Assembly: GCA_030141605.1 (NCBI GenBank)
Contig: JAQGDQ010000239.1
Location: forward strand, 278,758-342,757
Length of the DNA: 64,000 nt
Origin: Tubiluchus corallicola
Taxonomy: Eukaryota; Priapulida; Priapulimorpha; Priapulimorphida; Tubiluchidae
Reading direction: 5' to 3'
Shown piece after piece: positions 14,901-26,163 of this stretch. The translations under genes and the position numbers were made by a program. Each line of letters opens with the position of its first letter. The stretch's first letter is position 1. A model generated the notes under the pieces. The model ran no database searches and was not told the DNA's origin. It was given only the letters and a program-made list of their open reading frames with translations.

Positions 14901-17660
14901 GAGACCCCTTACTCAATTAATTGCACTTTAAGCACTTTAGGCCTTAAACTCTCAAGCTCTCGGTTGCATACAGATGCATTCAGTTAATATGCTAAATCCA
15001 ATAATAAAATAAGTAAATTATGTACTATAAGCTGTTCAGTATCAGCAGTAGTTCGTTCACTCTCAGTAATCGTCTGTGAAGAGTATCCACACTGCTGTCG
15101 CCATGGTTTCCAGAATATGAAGCCAGTCAAATACAGCATAAACAATGATGTTTTAAAGTAAGTCGTAAAAAATGGTTTGTTGAAATTCAAGCCAGCATCC
15201 TCACTGAAGATGTACTGCAACATATATATATTAAATGCATACAAAATATCAATTAACTAATTTGTAAGAAAACAATTCAAGCTGGAAGCATTTAGCTGGA
15301 GGTAGATTTCAATGCATATAATACAATGCACGATACAGAATTGCAATTAACAGATTTAACAAAACAATACAAGCTAGTTCCAGTGATGCACCAGGTATTC
15401 GAATTTCACATTACAAGAGCCAGATGCAGGCTGAACAATTGGCTTGACTCAAAGTGTTACTCTTAAGTGCACACCCAGCTAGGTTTAACCAGAGGCAGAA
15501 AATCTTAAAAATGTTCTTGGGACTGAAAGCTGGTGTCCTGGTGACAGTCCAAGCCCAGAGACTTTTATAAAGTATCTAGGATCAACTTAGTTTTGTGTGG
15601 AGGGGGAGGGGGTTACAGCAAAGGCCTCCATGAAGATTTGAAAAGCTGGACTTACAAAAAGCCAATTTTATTAGAATTTGCACCACTTACATGTATCCTC
15701 ATTGATAATACAGTTGCCATCTTCAAACATTATTTCAGTTATTGTCACACACTGACTTATAGTATTAATTAGTAGTTTATATACAGACCAGACCACGTGC
15801 AGTTAAATGATTTAAAACTCCGATGCTTAGCAAGATAATTTTGCCTTATCTTAAATACTGTTGCATAGAGTTTCATAGAACTGTATACTAAGAAAGAAGA
15901 CCTTTATTTTGTTTGGCTCACAATTTTTATCACTTCGCTAGGACTCAACTTCAAACAATAATTTTGAAAAATATCTCACCAATCACGCACTTGTTATGTC
16001 AGATGTTGCTTAATTACTGAAGGAAGTTTTTTGACTGTGAAAAAGTAACTAACCGTGAGGTTTTTAAGATATTAGCACATAACATGACTAGGTGGCAAAA
16101 TGAGTTGGTATGGTGACTATAATAGTATAATTTGAAGCTAATTACAATTCAGTGAGTCAGTGAGACAACGCTTATTATGAAGTGAATTTTAATACAGCTG
16201 ACTCGTGAGGCTTGGAAGTTTAATTGGGTTGCTGCAAAAATCAATAAATCTGATCTTTATAGCAGCAAGCCTATTTATAAAACGAGATCACTATTATAAT
16301 AGTTCAGTTAGAGTTAATGCATAATTACTATGCACATACATTATGCTTGCACATTTTGTAATTGTCAAGCTTTTGAGGAGTGTGATATAAATCATGCAGT
16401 ACGCAAGGACAAATTGCAGCGTATGCAGATGCACAGAAAAAATATTACCCCAAGTAATAATTACGTTGTAATTTTGGTAATTATTAGAATGTGGAACAGT
16501 TTAGTTGTTTCTACTAATAACGAGTGGAAAACAGGAAAACATCGAAACTTTTTTCTATTAAAATTGTAAGAAAAAAATTTAAGAAAAAATTTGTGTCCCT
16601 CTGCCAGAAGAAGTGTCCCACGAACTACATTCTTCAGTCCGGTAAGATTTTCCTGGCCTGGATCTAATTCAGTAAATTGGCGAAAAATTGAATTAGTGTC
16701 TGATCTAGTCTAGCAAAGTGATGCATAGAAATAATCACTTAAAAAAGAAATTCCTTTTCTTTAAGATTTCATTAACTTCTTACTATACATGTATAATAAT
16801 ATAACAATGCCAAATGCTGGTACATAAGACTGATCAAAACAAATACCGTACTAAACGTGTAAAAAACTTCTTAGCTTTGTATAATGCACACATACAGTTA
16901 AAGTAAAGTAAGCCTTGCATTTCTGGCAACAGCTATAACCATAATATTGTAGCGTATTAATCTATTTTCATTACTGCAGGAATAACTGAAAATTATTACA
17001 CTTGCTGTCTATGAAACTCAGTAAATTCTTCAGTGACAGATTCACAATTACAAAAAGGACTTAAAATGAATTTTTGATGAAACACATGTTGAAAATGGAC
17101 ACAAAATGGATAGCAAAAGTTATTATTATGTAGCCAGTAACGTGTGTATAGTCTGTTATTCTACATTGGTAATACAAACACTTTTCTTAAGCTCACATTA
17201 CTGGCATCAAAGCCAACTTACATGAAAGCAGTTGCAGCCATTTGAGAGTTAACATTTCATGGAAAATTTATTACCTATAAACAATGATAATCATAATTTA
17301 TATACCATGCAACAACTTCACTGTTTTGGTAATGTTGAAAGTGTCAGCTCAAGCATTATTGGGAGATCCTGTATTCTGTTAACTATTAATAAGCATGTTG
17401 ATTGTTAATCCAGCCTTGTAAACAAAAGAATACATTCTATCGATCAAACCAGGTCCAGTAAAAAAATCCTGACCTGCCTGGGGTCTGGTGCACCACTAGT
17501 GAGCTTAACTGAGTAGCAAATGTTTTTCAGAACAAAGTTTCATGCTTACACGTGTCAATTCTGAAGAAGCAACCCATATTAACACAACAAGAAGCAACAC
17601 AAAGACACCAAGCAGCAAACGCTGTGTTTTGCTCAAGTTTAACACAACTCCAAATACCAT
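5923..17660 (-). CDS. SLC35F5: Solute carrier family 35 member F5 (SLC35F5), complete
   Basis: A ten-exon gene on the minus strand. Coding exons in reading order: 17660-17550, 15214-15026, 11300-11228, 11071-10875, 10294-10125, 9556-9390, 9080-8921, 8283-8193, 7059-6899, 5986-5923 (with TGA). All phases fit and give 460 codons; human SLC35F5 is about 523, the difference being a shorter N-terminus and linker. The start ATG has an in-frame TGA nine bases upstream. Recognisable family blocks are [13 protein letters not shown] and [11 protein letters not shown] (exon 2), [11 protein letters not shown] (exon 5), GFVGLFN and [15 protein letters not shown] (exon 7), and EQKESLIN near the C-terminus. 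It is a multi-pass member of the drug/metabolite transporter superfamily, about ten membrane helices, expected in intracellular membranes; its substrate is not settled in the family. Borders are consensus-like except exon 2, whose donor reads ATA|GTACAT. The exon 2 end is therefore the least certain border. Confidence 0.93.
11301..15025. other. Large intron 2 of SLC35F5
   Basis: A 3.7-kb intron between the exon ending in the linker and the exon that starts with [10 protein letters not shown]. No further exon is needed, because the phases match directly. It contains a small AT-rich inverted repeat at about 13806-13845 (TCTCAAATATT motifs) and no recognisable transposon protein. Confidence 0.6.
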
Positions 17661-18270
17661 CACTGGTCAGTACATAATGTAGTTACATTCTCAAATGTTT
17701 TCAATACCTATAATTAAAGAATCGATTATTACAGCAAAATACAAATATGATGTTTTGCTTTGAAGTATTAGTATTTAACGGTAGTCCGATTTATTGCTGA
17801 TGATAATGAACAAGTTTATAAAGTCAATAGTGAACATTCAGGAGTCTTGCAATATCTTAGTTAGTGTAGCAAAAGTGACAAATCAATTTTTCAGCTTGTT
17901 TTCCATAGCAAATAGAATAAATCAAACTTTTATTCAGTTTGGTATGGAAAAGCTAGAAGTTAAAGACAAAAGCTAAAATCCAGCATCACTGCTGTGTAAC
18001 TAATTATCTTTCTTTGGTTATATAAGCATGTTTCTCAGATTGCAGTTACTCAACATGAGTTTGCATTGGCTTAGTATAAAAGTTCTGAATTCAGAGTGCA
18101 GATGTCACATGTAATGCACTAAACACACTCAATGCTGCCAATTGTTGATTGGGGATCATTACATAGCAAATATCTGTCATCATTATAGTACCATTAATGC
18201 ATTTGTAGTGCCACATTACCAGGCTGTTTGTGTGCTGGTGGAAGCTCTTTTATATAGTCTAGTTAGCAAT

Positions 18271-18365
18271 TTGCAAGATTTTATTGCTGGCTGGTCAGAG
18301 AATGAATATCGCATAGCAATTTTTTGCAAGATTTTATAGCTGGCTTGTCGGAGAATGAATATCGC
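18271..18365. repeat. Two-unit tandem duplication, period about 53 bp
   Basis: The motif TTGCAAGATTTTAT, followed by GCTGGCTGGTC and GAATGAATATCGCAT, occurs at 18271 and again at 18324 with a few substitutions. This is a local tandem duplication in non-coding DNA. Confidence 0.75.
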
Positions 18366-19756
18366 ATTGAAGAATTTTTTATTATGCAACGGTAATCCTA
18401 TATTATTGAATTATTACTGAAAGTAAAAAAGGTGGATAATGCATTCTGTTAGTATGCTTTTCATGTATGTTTTGGATGTTACCATAAATTTTTTGCTCCA
18501 AATTTTTTCACAAATAACATTGAGAATGTTAACTAAATGTCAATTTCCTATTTTATATTCATTCATAAAATCAAATGTTATTGACTCCTCGCCAATAATC
18601 TAACCTAAAATGACAGAAACTCAGAGCTCCCGTTATCCATAGTTTTTCGTCAATATCTTTCACGGTATGACGATCCGTATTTTCTAGTGAATGCTTTCGA
18701 GACATGGACCGGTATTTTTAGTTGCTGCAGATCCGGATATGGATCTGTACCTTTAGTCACTGCCTTTTTTTATGATAAAACAATTATTATTTTTATTGCT
18801 TAATATCTCTTAAAATTATCTCTGACTAGAGTAACTTCTTCATTGAATTAAGGTTTGTGAGTGATATAATCTATAAATGGCAGCACTGATGAACATGACT
18901 TTATGAGCAAAAAATTCAGTATTATACTATTAACTATTAAGCATTTAGAGGTGCTTTACTTAGATTAAACAATGACTGGTGACTAGTGGGTTAAGCGCTT
19001 ATGCACTACTGCTACCGTAAGTACGAATTCGTCTCCCTGGTAGCAATAAGGTGTTGTATATTGCGATACAGATGCGTATTTGTTAAAGTTACGGATGCCG
19101 TAAGGCCACAGGTCAGCTACTGACTTTCATCGTTCAGGAAGATTCGCACTCCTGGTCAGAGAAACAACTAGTTTCAATTGGGATAGTAACAACAGTAAAT
19201 ATATGGTTTTCAGTTATATAACACTAAAAAAATTTCATAAGTAATAATAAAGTCTTATTTTACTAATGCATTAACGTTAAAAAAGAGAGATAAAAGACGT
19301 CACCGGAAAAAGGTAACAAACTATGCAGGAAACCTTTGAAAAGGAAAGGCTTCTTGTAATCGTAAATATGTGATTTTCCAGCGCTGTCACCTTGTGACTT
19401 TTGCAAAAAATATAATAGAAACCTTTTGATTTCAAGTGAATACTTTATGCCTTAGTAAAATTACAACATCGTCTCCTGTTGTATCGTAATTAAATTTTAC
19501 GTTTAAAAATTACGTTTCCTATCATCAAATGTGCCAATGGTCCAGAAAGTAGTCCCACTAAATGAAAATGGGATGGTGATGTTATTGTAAACGTTTTCCT
19601 TTGTTTTTTCTTCATTAAAGCAGGCAAGACAGTGAATTATTAGATCCCCTTATGTAGATGTGATAACTTGCCAGACGTGCTGTCACAATACACAGATCAT
19701 AGCAGTATTGCTCATGTTAGGAAAAGCAATCAGCATTTGGTAAATTTTTAGATGTT

Positions 19757-19976
19757 CGAAAAAACTTTGTATTGATTATATGTAATGAAAGGTATTATGG
19801 AAGAGCACATACTCGGCCTTTTGTGTTTTAGTGTTGCAGAAACGACCTCTTTTCAGCCAAATTTTCAGAAAAAACTTTGTATTGGTTATATGTAATGAAA
19901 GGTATTATGCAAGAGCACATACTCGGGCCTTTTGTGTTTTAATGTTGCAGAAACTACCTCTTTTCAGCCAAATTAG
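19757..19976. repeat. Two-unit tandem duplication, period 110 bp
   Basis: Two head-to-tail copies of a 110-bp unit: AAAACTTTGTATTGATTATA at 19761 and AAAACTTTGTATTGGTTATA at 19871, continuing through AGAGCACATACTCGG and CCTCTTTTCAGCCAAAT. Differences are few, so the duplication is fairly recent. Non-coding. Confidence 0.85.
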
Positions 19977-21743
19977 CCAATTAGATTCTATAATTATGCT
20001 GATGATAATACGTAGTGCCTTAGTACTGGACGAAGTGCTTAGTACTTAATCATCACTTGGCAAAGTTAAGAAAGCACTAACAAAACCATTTAAAACGTAA
20101 CCTGGTTCGAAAATAATTTTGGCGACAGCAAACCCTGACAAATTTCAAAGTGTTTTTACCTAAGCAAAACGTACATTTCCAGTGACGGAAAATTTTTTCA
20201 TCTAAATAATACCACAATAAAGTGTTCGAGCTATAGTGCAATCAAACTCCTTGGGAGTCTACATAGATGTAAAATTGGACTTTCTTAACGTGTCTCCTTC
20301 ATATGTAAAGCAGTTGCAAACAGGACAATATACTATTTCGGTTAGGAAAGCTGCTAGATACAAAAGTAAATTTAAAACCTCAATGCTTTCATAAAATCCC
20401 AGTTTATTTATTTCTCATTAATTTTTCATAGTTGTAGTATTACAAATACTAAGAAAATGGAGAGGAAACAGTGGTCCTTCCACATGCAACTTATTCAATG
20501 ATCTGGCAGTCTGCATACAAACCTTAATAATTAGTGAACAATGCTTGCAGCTGAAGTACTTAAACACTTAAATGAAATCGACATTGTAGTCTGGAAAACA
20601 GTTTCAATATAAAAATCAGTAATATAACTGAGATGAGTACATATCCTAGAAATTCCTAGAGATTTATCAACGAAATTTGGGTTATTATTCTGTGTCAAAC
20701 TTGGATTAAGTTACATAACGAATGTGCAGAGTGTGTAGCAATTTAAGCAAATTCAGCATAATTATATTGACATTAACTCTTGAAATTCTCAGCATTGTAA
20801 AAATTCTGTAAACAACAATCTAAATTGCTTGAAAAACCTTGTGTCGTAATATACTTTGTATACGTCCTTGAAACGCCAAGTAAAACAGTTTGAGATGCAG
20901 CTGTGTAGTGTGTGCATGCCCACACAATATTCAGCTTGCATTTCTGACAATGTGTGTGTTTCAGATGTCAGCCTAGATGCATAAACCGTAAAAATGTGTT
21001 TCAACTTACATTGTGTGAATTGCTTGAGAATTTTTTATTTTGTTTCATTCTCTTTAAACTGTCGGAAAGCAAACAGCTGCTAATATTGTTTTTTGTAAAA
21101 TTTCGACAGTAAATAATTTTTTTACTATTGGTACTGTAGAAGTCATGAACGTTTTTCTGCGTGTACGACACTAACTTCGAGTAGCAACACGACCAAGGTT
21201 GACGAATGTTTTATGACGCAAAAGATATACCCTCTTTGACGTTGCACAGTTGAAGCTGTGGTTTTAGGTGGGTTTTATATTTTTGCTTAAATTTTCTTAT
21301 TCTTTGTTTTTGAAATGTAATTTTTATTGCTGTCATAAAGTTGGGAATTGGGTTATTTTAGGGTAGATTGCAGTTTAAGTGGTTCTTTTTTTAGGCACTC
21401 TCACATCGCCTAAATCGGAAATGTCGCTGAAGGTAGGGCTACAATCGAAAGATGCATTCTTTATCTGTACACTAATGTAAAGAAAAGTTGAAACATATCT
21501 TCTTTTTATAAAAAATAATTTTAAAAAACTTACTGTTAGCGTCGCGAGAACAGACTAAGATTGAGCGATTTTATAAAACATTTTCATTTGGGTGTTAGCA
21601 GAGAGCGATATTTTTTATCTATTACTGTGCACCACAGCCTCTAGGAAATCTCTTCACAACGCTTCACAAAAAAAGAACCAAAGTGTGAACTTACTGAAAG
21701 GTTAAAAAGAGCTTCGGGCAAATTTTCTCAGCGAGCGTCATTA

Positions 21744-22320
21744 CAGGGCCGTAGTCGGCTTTTGAAAAGTGGTCCGGCCACAGATACGGAACAGGTAGAA
21801 AAAGAATACAGCAGCAACATATAGAAGAGTATATTATAATTTATAATACAGAGTTATAATATAATAGAGCACTACACATACTCAATGATGACATGATTGA
21901 TTAAAACTTCCCAAACAAACATGTGCGCCGCTCATTTCTAGCAGTAAACTCGTTCGCAATTACCTTCAGGTCGAGAGCGTCTGTTCTATCCATATGTACA
22001 TGCAAAGTCATGAGATTGTTCAGTCTAATTTGAGTCATCGTACTCCGCAAATAAGTTTTTACTCTACGCAGGGCTGAGAATGTCCTTTCACTTGTAGAAT
22101 TTGTAGCCAGAATCACTAGTAGTATCCTGACAAGAATCACAATTTTGGAATAGATTGATCGCATCGCAGGTTTAAGTTCACGGAAATAGCCGAATATATC
22201 CGAGAGACTGACTGATTATGTGCTTTATCGTTGTCATTATAAATAATGAAGGAGAGATGTCTAGGCACGTACGGCAGAAAAAGTGGTCCGGCCATGGCCG
22301 GACCGCCGACTACGGCCTTG
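21744..22320 (-). mobile_element. hAT deletion derivative (ZMYM1-like family)
   Basis: A 577-bp element. The ends are inverted repeats, CAGGGCCGTAGTCGGC on the left and CAAGGCCGTAGTCGGC as the reverse complement of the right, with shared subterminal AGTGGTCCGGCC. CATTA occurs directly outside both ends (21739-21743 and 22321-22325), a 5-bp target duplication. Inside, on the minus strand, is the C-terminal hAT dimerisation segment (21901-22164). Most of the transposase is gone, so the copy cannot move by itself. The usual hAT duplication is 8 bp; a 5-bp one would mark a distinct branch or imperfect preservation. Confidence 0.85.
21901..22164 (-). pseudogene. hAT transposase C-terminal dimerisation fragment
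   Basis: An open stretch of 87 codons ending in a stop. It carries the hAT dimerisation signature: ATNSTSERTFSALRRVKTYL, then RLNNLMTLHVH and a final FGKF, as in the C-terminus of zinc-finger MYM-type protein 1-like transposases. The N-terminal zinc finger and the catalytic domain are absent. It lies within the terminal inverted repeats of the 577-bp element and is a relic, not a host gene. Confidence 0.85.
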
Positions 22321-22429
22321 CATTATGCAGCGACTGTGTGTACCAGTAAGTTGTGCTTGCTGGTACTCAGGACCATATATTCCTTGCTATTGAACGGGCC
22401 TGCACAAATGTGCCTGTGAAGTCACACTT

Positions 22430-24410
22430 CACAGATTTTTTCCTATTTCGGTTTGCACTTCAGATTCGCTGCTATTCTTATACATCCAAACATTATACTC
22501 TCATATCATTTCAGTATTCCATTGCTGCCTTGATGTACTGGCTTACTTTTTTTAGTACTTCACTATTCAAGCTGGATACATTCCTGCTTGTTACATTCCA
22601 CTTTCTTATTTTAGTTAATTTGACACACTCAAACAAAGGCTCTGTTGTATCTTGTGCACTACAGTACATAATGGGAATTCTAAGTTATTAATATACTTAT
22701 TCTTATAATTTGCTTTTACTTCTACCACATTTAATTGCACTTTCATTATAGCACTAAAATCCCGTAAGTTGCAGTTGGATATGTAGTTTCCTCTTTCAGG
22801 GCTAATTAATGATAAGAACCTTAATTTTGTTTTATTTGTTACTGCTTGCTGGTATTGCTCCTTTATCTTTATTTGTATAGCTTTCTTTACCTGTTTTTTC
22901 CATGTTGACTGTTTCAACATTATTACTTTGTTTTATCTATATCAACTTCATTTTCATCCTCTATTTTCATTAAATATTCATACCAACATTTTGGATATTC
23001 TCTTATAATTTGCTCCTTCAGTATTCATTTTGCTAGACAGTTATCATCGGAGTGCTGCAAATTAAAGTACCACATTAATTTTTTGCTCTGTATTTGTTTC
23101 TCGATTGGCCATTTCGTGTTTCTATTAATAAACCCTAGTAGGGTGTACTTCGGCTTTGACCTAATATTTTCTTTAGTGATTATGCTTGTATTGTCTCCAA
23201 TTGTTGTATTTCTATCTTTGCCATATTAGTCCATGTTTCAGCGTTACTAATTATGTTCGATACTATAACAGTCTCATATTATTTTAGTCTAGTTTAGTCA
23301 TGATTGCCAACTGCCCTACTTTGTTTTCTGTACAAAAGTGTATAACTTAAGCCAACATAAACTTTGTTTTATTATTCCTATGCTCTAACATATCTAAATA
23401 GTTTATTAAGATTTTGCTATGGCAAAATCTTACTGTTTGTCATTGAGTTATTACTTAATTATACTCCGTCACCTTAACACGTAAGCCTTATAAGCTAGGG
23501 TCACCAAACTCACAGGGTTGTTAGCCCTGGGTGGGGGACATACAACAGTGTGGGATCAGTGACCACTGGTCAAGGGGGGAAGGGCAGTGGGTATCAGTCA
23601 GTTTTTCTGACTCTTCTCCTGTTCTCTGATATTAGTTGTTGCAGTGCATCCTTCAGATTCTCTAAAGTTCTCTACTATGTGTTCTTCAATAATACTGTAT
23701 GGGCAAATGCATTTCTTATCAGTTGGGAAATATCAGTCTCATAAGAAGACCAATGGAAAATATTGACCTTGGGATGGTAGAAAATTCATCCTTTCCAGTT
23801 GTTTCGCTTAAACTTAATGAGTGGCTCATAGTTCGACGGGGTTGTTGAATGGCAAGCAGTCTTGCAAATAATTAACAATCTTCTCTCCATTTTATCAGTT
23901 TCATTGTCAACCATGCACCTTAATTTTTCGTGACATGTGCTGAATGTCTTCAACCTTGTTTTCTTCATGGGATCCCATATTGTTTTGTGACGATGCATTC
24001 GATGAAACCAGGTGCTGTGATACAAACTTCTTCAAACTTATTTGTACCTTTGTCATCTCTGAAAAGAATATCTTTCTTGACAGTTTCCTGTACTTCTATA
24101 TTAGATACTATATTCACAAGCTTTGTTGCTTTGCAGAAGAAAATGTTACTATCAGCATTGTTTTAGGATGCTGTCTTTAATTCCATCTGAATTGTGGAAT
24201 CTGCATATTGCTGTGGAATGACTTAACTGATAGTGCTCTTTGGTTGACAAGTTTGTTTTGCAGGCAAACAATTGTCATAAAAATCTTGTATTGGATTGAT
24301 CAGATTAAGGGCAATCAAGAAAAACCTATAAAGTGCATTTTCATTTTGTGTGATTCCCGTCACAATACACTGATTCAATACACAGTTGTTCCATTGATTG
24401 ATCTACAAAG
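22430..24410 (-). pseudogene. Decayed LINE, reverse-transcriptase C-terminal part
   Basis: On the minus strand, 22615-22920 reads WKKQVKKAIQIKIKEQYQ, then NKTKLRFLSLI, MKVQLNVVEVKANYKNKY and LEFPLC, matching the thumb and zinc-knuckle end of non-LTR reverse transcriptases in many invertebrates. Continuation is visible upstream (about 23170-22930: RNGQSRNK, YPKCWYE) and downstream to about 22430, broken by stops and frameshifts. The part from 23500 to 24410 is less clear and is included only because no other content is seen. No catalytic YxDD box was found. Confidence 0.65.
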
Positions 24411-24751
24411 AGGTTGGTAAGTGGAACACCAGATTTATTTACCATTAATTCATCACACTTTATTCCAAATGCACGACACTGTCACTCACACTAAATGTCA
24501 AAAGAGCTCTGAGTTTTGTCCTGGTAAGCAGAAAGATAACTGAAGATTCTAAAATATGACTTAACCTGCAATGTAATGCAACTAGAACAGTAACAGGAGT
24601 ACGTGGTTGCTGTAATTTTTACATTATTATGCTAAGACCTGAAAAATGTCTGCTGATCATGATCCTTTTATCGAAGGTCAACAAAGTTTGCACCACTATA
24701 GGTGTATATCCTCTAAATTGCATGATTTTTGAAGCTGTAATTTGTGAGTTA

Positions 24752-25360
24752 CAGTAAGTGTTTGCTTAACGACTTGTTTTAACGACGCTGATCATTTGAC
24801 ACCTTTTTTTTACTTAATGACGCACTGTTTCCTTTTAATGACGATTTGTTTACTTTGCTCGAAACCTAATATGATGCATTAAAACAGTACATATTGCGTT
24901 ATTCTGTTCTAAAAATGCACTGGTAACGTAAACAATGCAATCATTATACAAGTTGTTGCTTCCCGACAGACCACTAAATGCTAGCCATTTATAGCAAGTG
25001 AGACCTGGGAGCAAAAAATTTTGCCTGCAACCTGTTACTATAGTAATCAGGCTTAGACGAAATTCCCAAGATCACCTAGCAATTGGCATTAACTCTGCTG
25101 CAGTGTTTATTGTTTAACTGTTGCCTACACTTAAATATTAACGAAAAAGAAACCGCTAGCTAGATTAGTAAGATATATATAGGTGGTTTCAAGCAAGAAC
25201 AAGGAGTAAAACCCATAAAACATTTAATTTATGTGATTTAAGCAGCACTGATTTTTGGCTCTGGAACGTGTCTTTTTTTACAATATTTTTTATTGAAGTT
25301 TTAGCTTCGTTTAACGCCTCATTTTGCTGGAACGCATTAGCATCGTTAAAGGGCTTGCTG
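24752..25360. mobile_element. Tigger-like MITE, second family
   Basis: A 609-bp element flanked by TA (24750-24751 and 25361-25362). Left end CAGTAAGTGTTTGCTTAACG; reverse complement of right end CAGCAAGCCCTTTAACGATG. Subterminal TTAACGAC motifs repeat inside the left end. CAG ends with TTAACG and TA duplication are typical of pogo/Tigger elements. No transposase remnant seen. Confidence 0.75.
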
Positions 25361-25362
25361 TA

Positions 25363-26163
25363 TTAGACATTATAGCAAAAACTGCATAATATCCACTGAC
25401 CTTGACCTATTTTGTTTAAGATCAATGCACATCAGTCTGGGTTATTCCAAGTCTTGCAATATAAGTTTCCAAGATTCGAGCTGCTATACATTCTCAGTTA
25501 CTGTCATGGAAATATATTTTAGACGATCGCCTGTGTCGTATGACCTGGCCCTACCCACTTCTTACTTCTACCTAGCTGTGCAGATACACAATTTCTAGCA
25601 CAGTTCTATAAGAGGAGTTGACAGTTGCCCTAATTTTGACATTTTGACCCCAGTCAAAGCTATTTTAAGCTATGCCCACTTTTTGAAAAATAATTGATGC
25701 CTGTCTACCACCACCATACCGCCAGACTCACAAAAAAAATTGGACATACGTCAAACCCTAGGAAACGTTGAGCAACAAGCTTATTTTTAAGTGTTACTGG
25801 CAGTCATTTTTAAATCTGAGATGGAAGCCAAAGCTTTGCATGAAAAAAATGGCATCTACCTATCAGTTTTGAATTCAGCACCTCCAAGTTGATTTAATCA
25901 ATAGACCATAGAAATCAATTTTGGCAAAAAATTGAGCTAATCCCAAATGTTTGAAATAGCACACTGTACTAAAAGTTAAAAGTAAAATAAAAATTATCTG
26001 TAACTTGTTCTACTTTGTTGTGCAATGGCAAGTCAGGAAAAGTTTACTTGACTTGGAATGTGCATTAAACAAGTTTGTAACCAACAAATGATTTTTATTT
26101 TAAGGCACACAAGTCACCATGGTAATTACTTGCTAGTCTTGGCATTACACAGAGAAAACAGTC
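25363..26163. other. Upstream flank of the winged-helix/PNP gene
   Basis: No exon or repeat is recognised. The promoter and 5' UTR of the gene starting at 26164 should lie here. There is no obvious TATA box or CpG-rich patch. Confidence 0.4.

Larger units (their letters stand above)
17661..21743. other. Upstream region of SLC35F5, gene-free
   Basis: No exon is supported on either strand. The stretch holds two local tandem duplications (18271-18365 and 19757-19976) and a block at about 18970-19060 that faintly resembles a tRNA-derived SINE head. A promoter for SLC35F5 should lie here, but I cannot point to it. Confidence 0.45.

Noticed and set aside
18970-19060. A tRNA gene or tRNA-derived SINE head
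   Set aside because: There are faint A- and B-box-like words, but no cloverleaf can be formed. Too weak to list as a feature.
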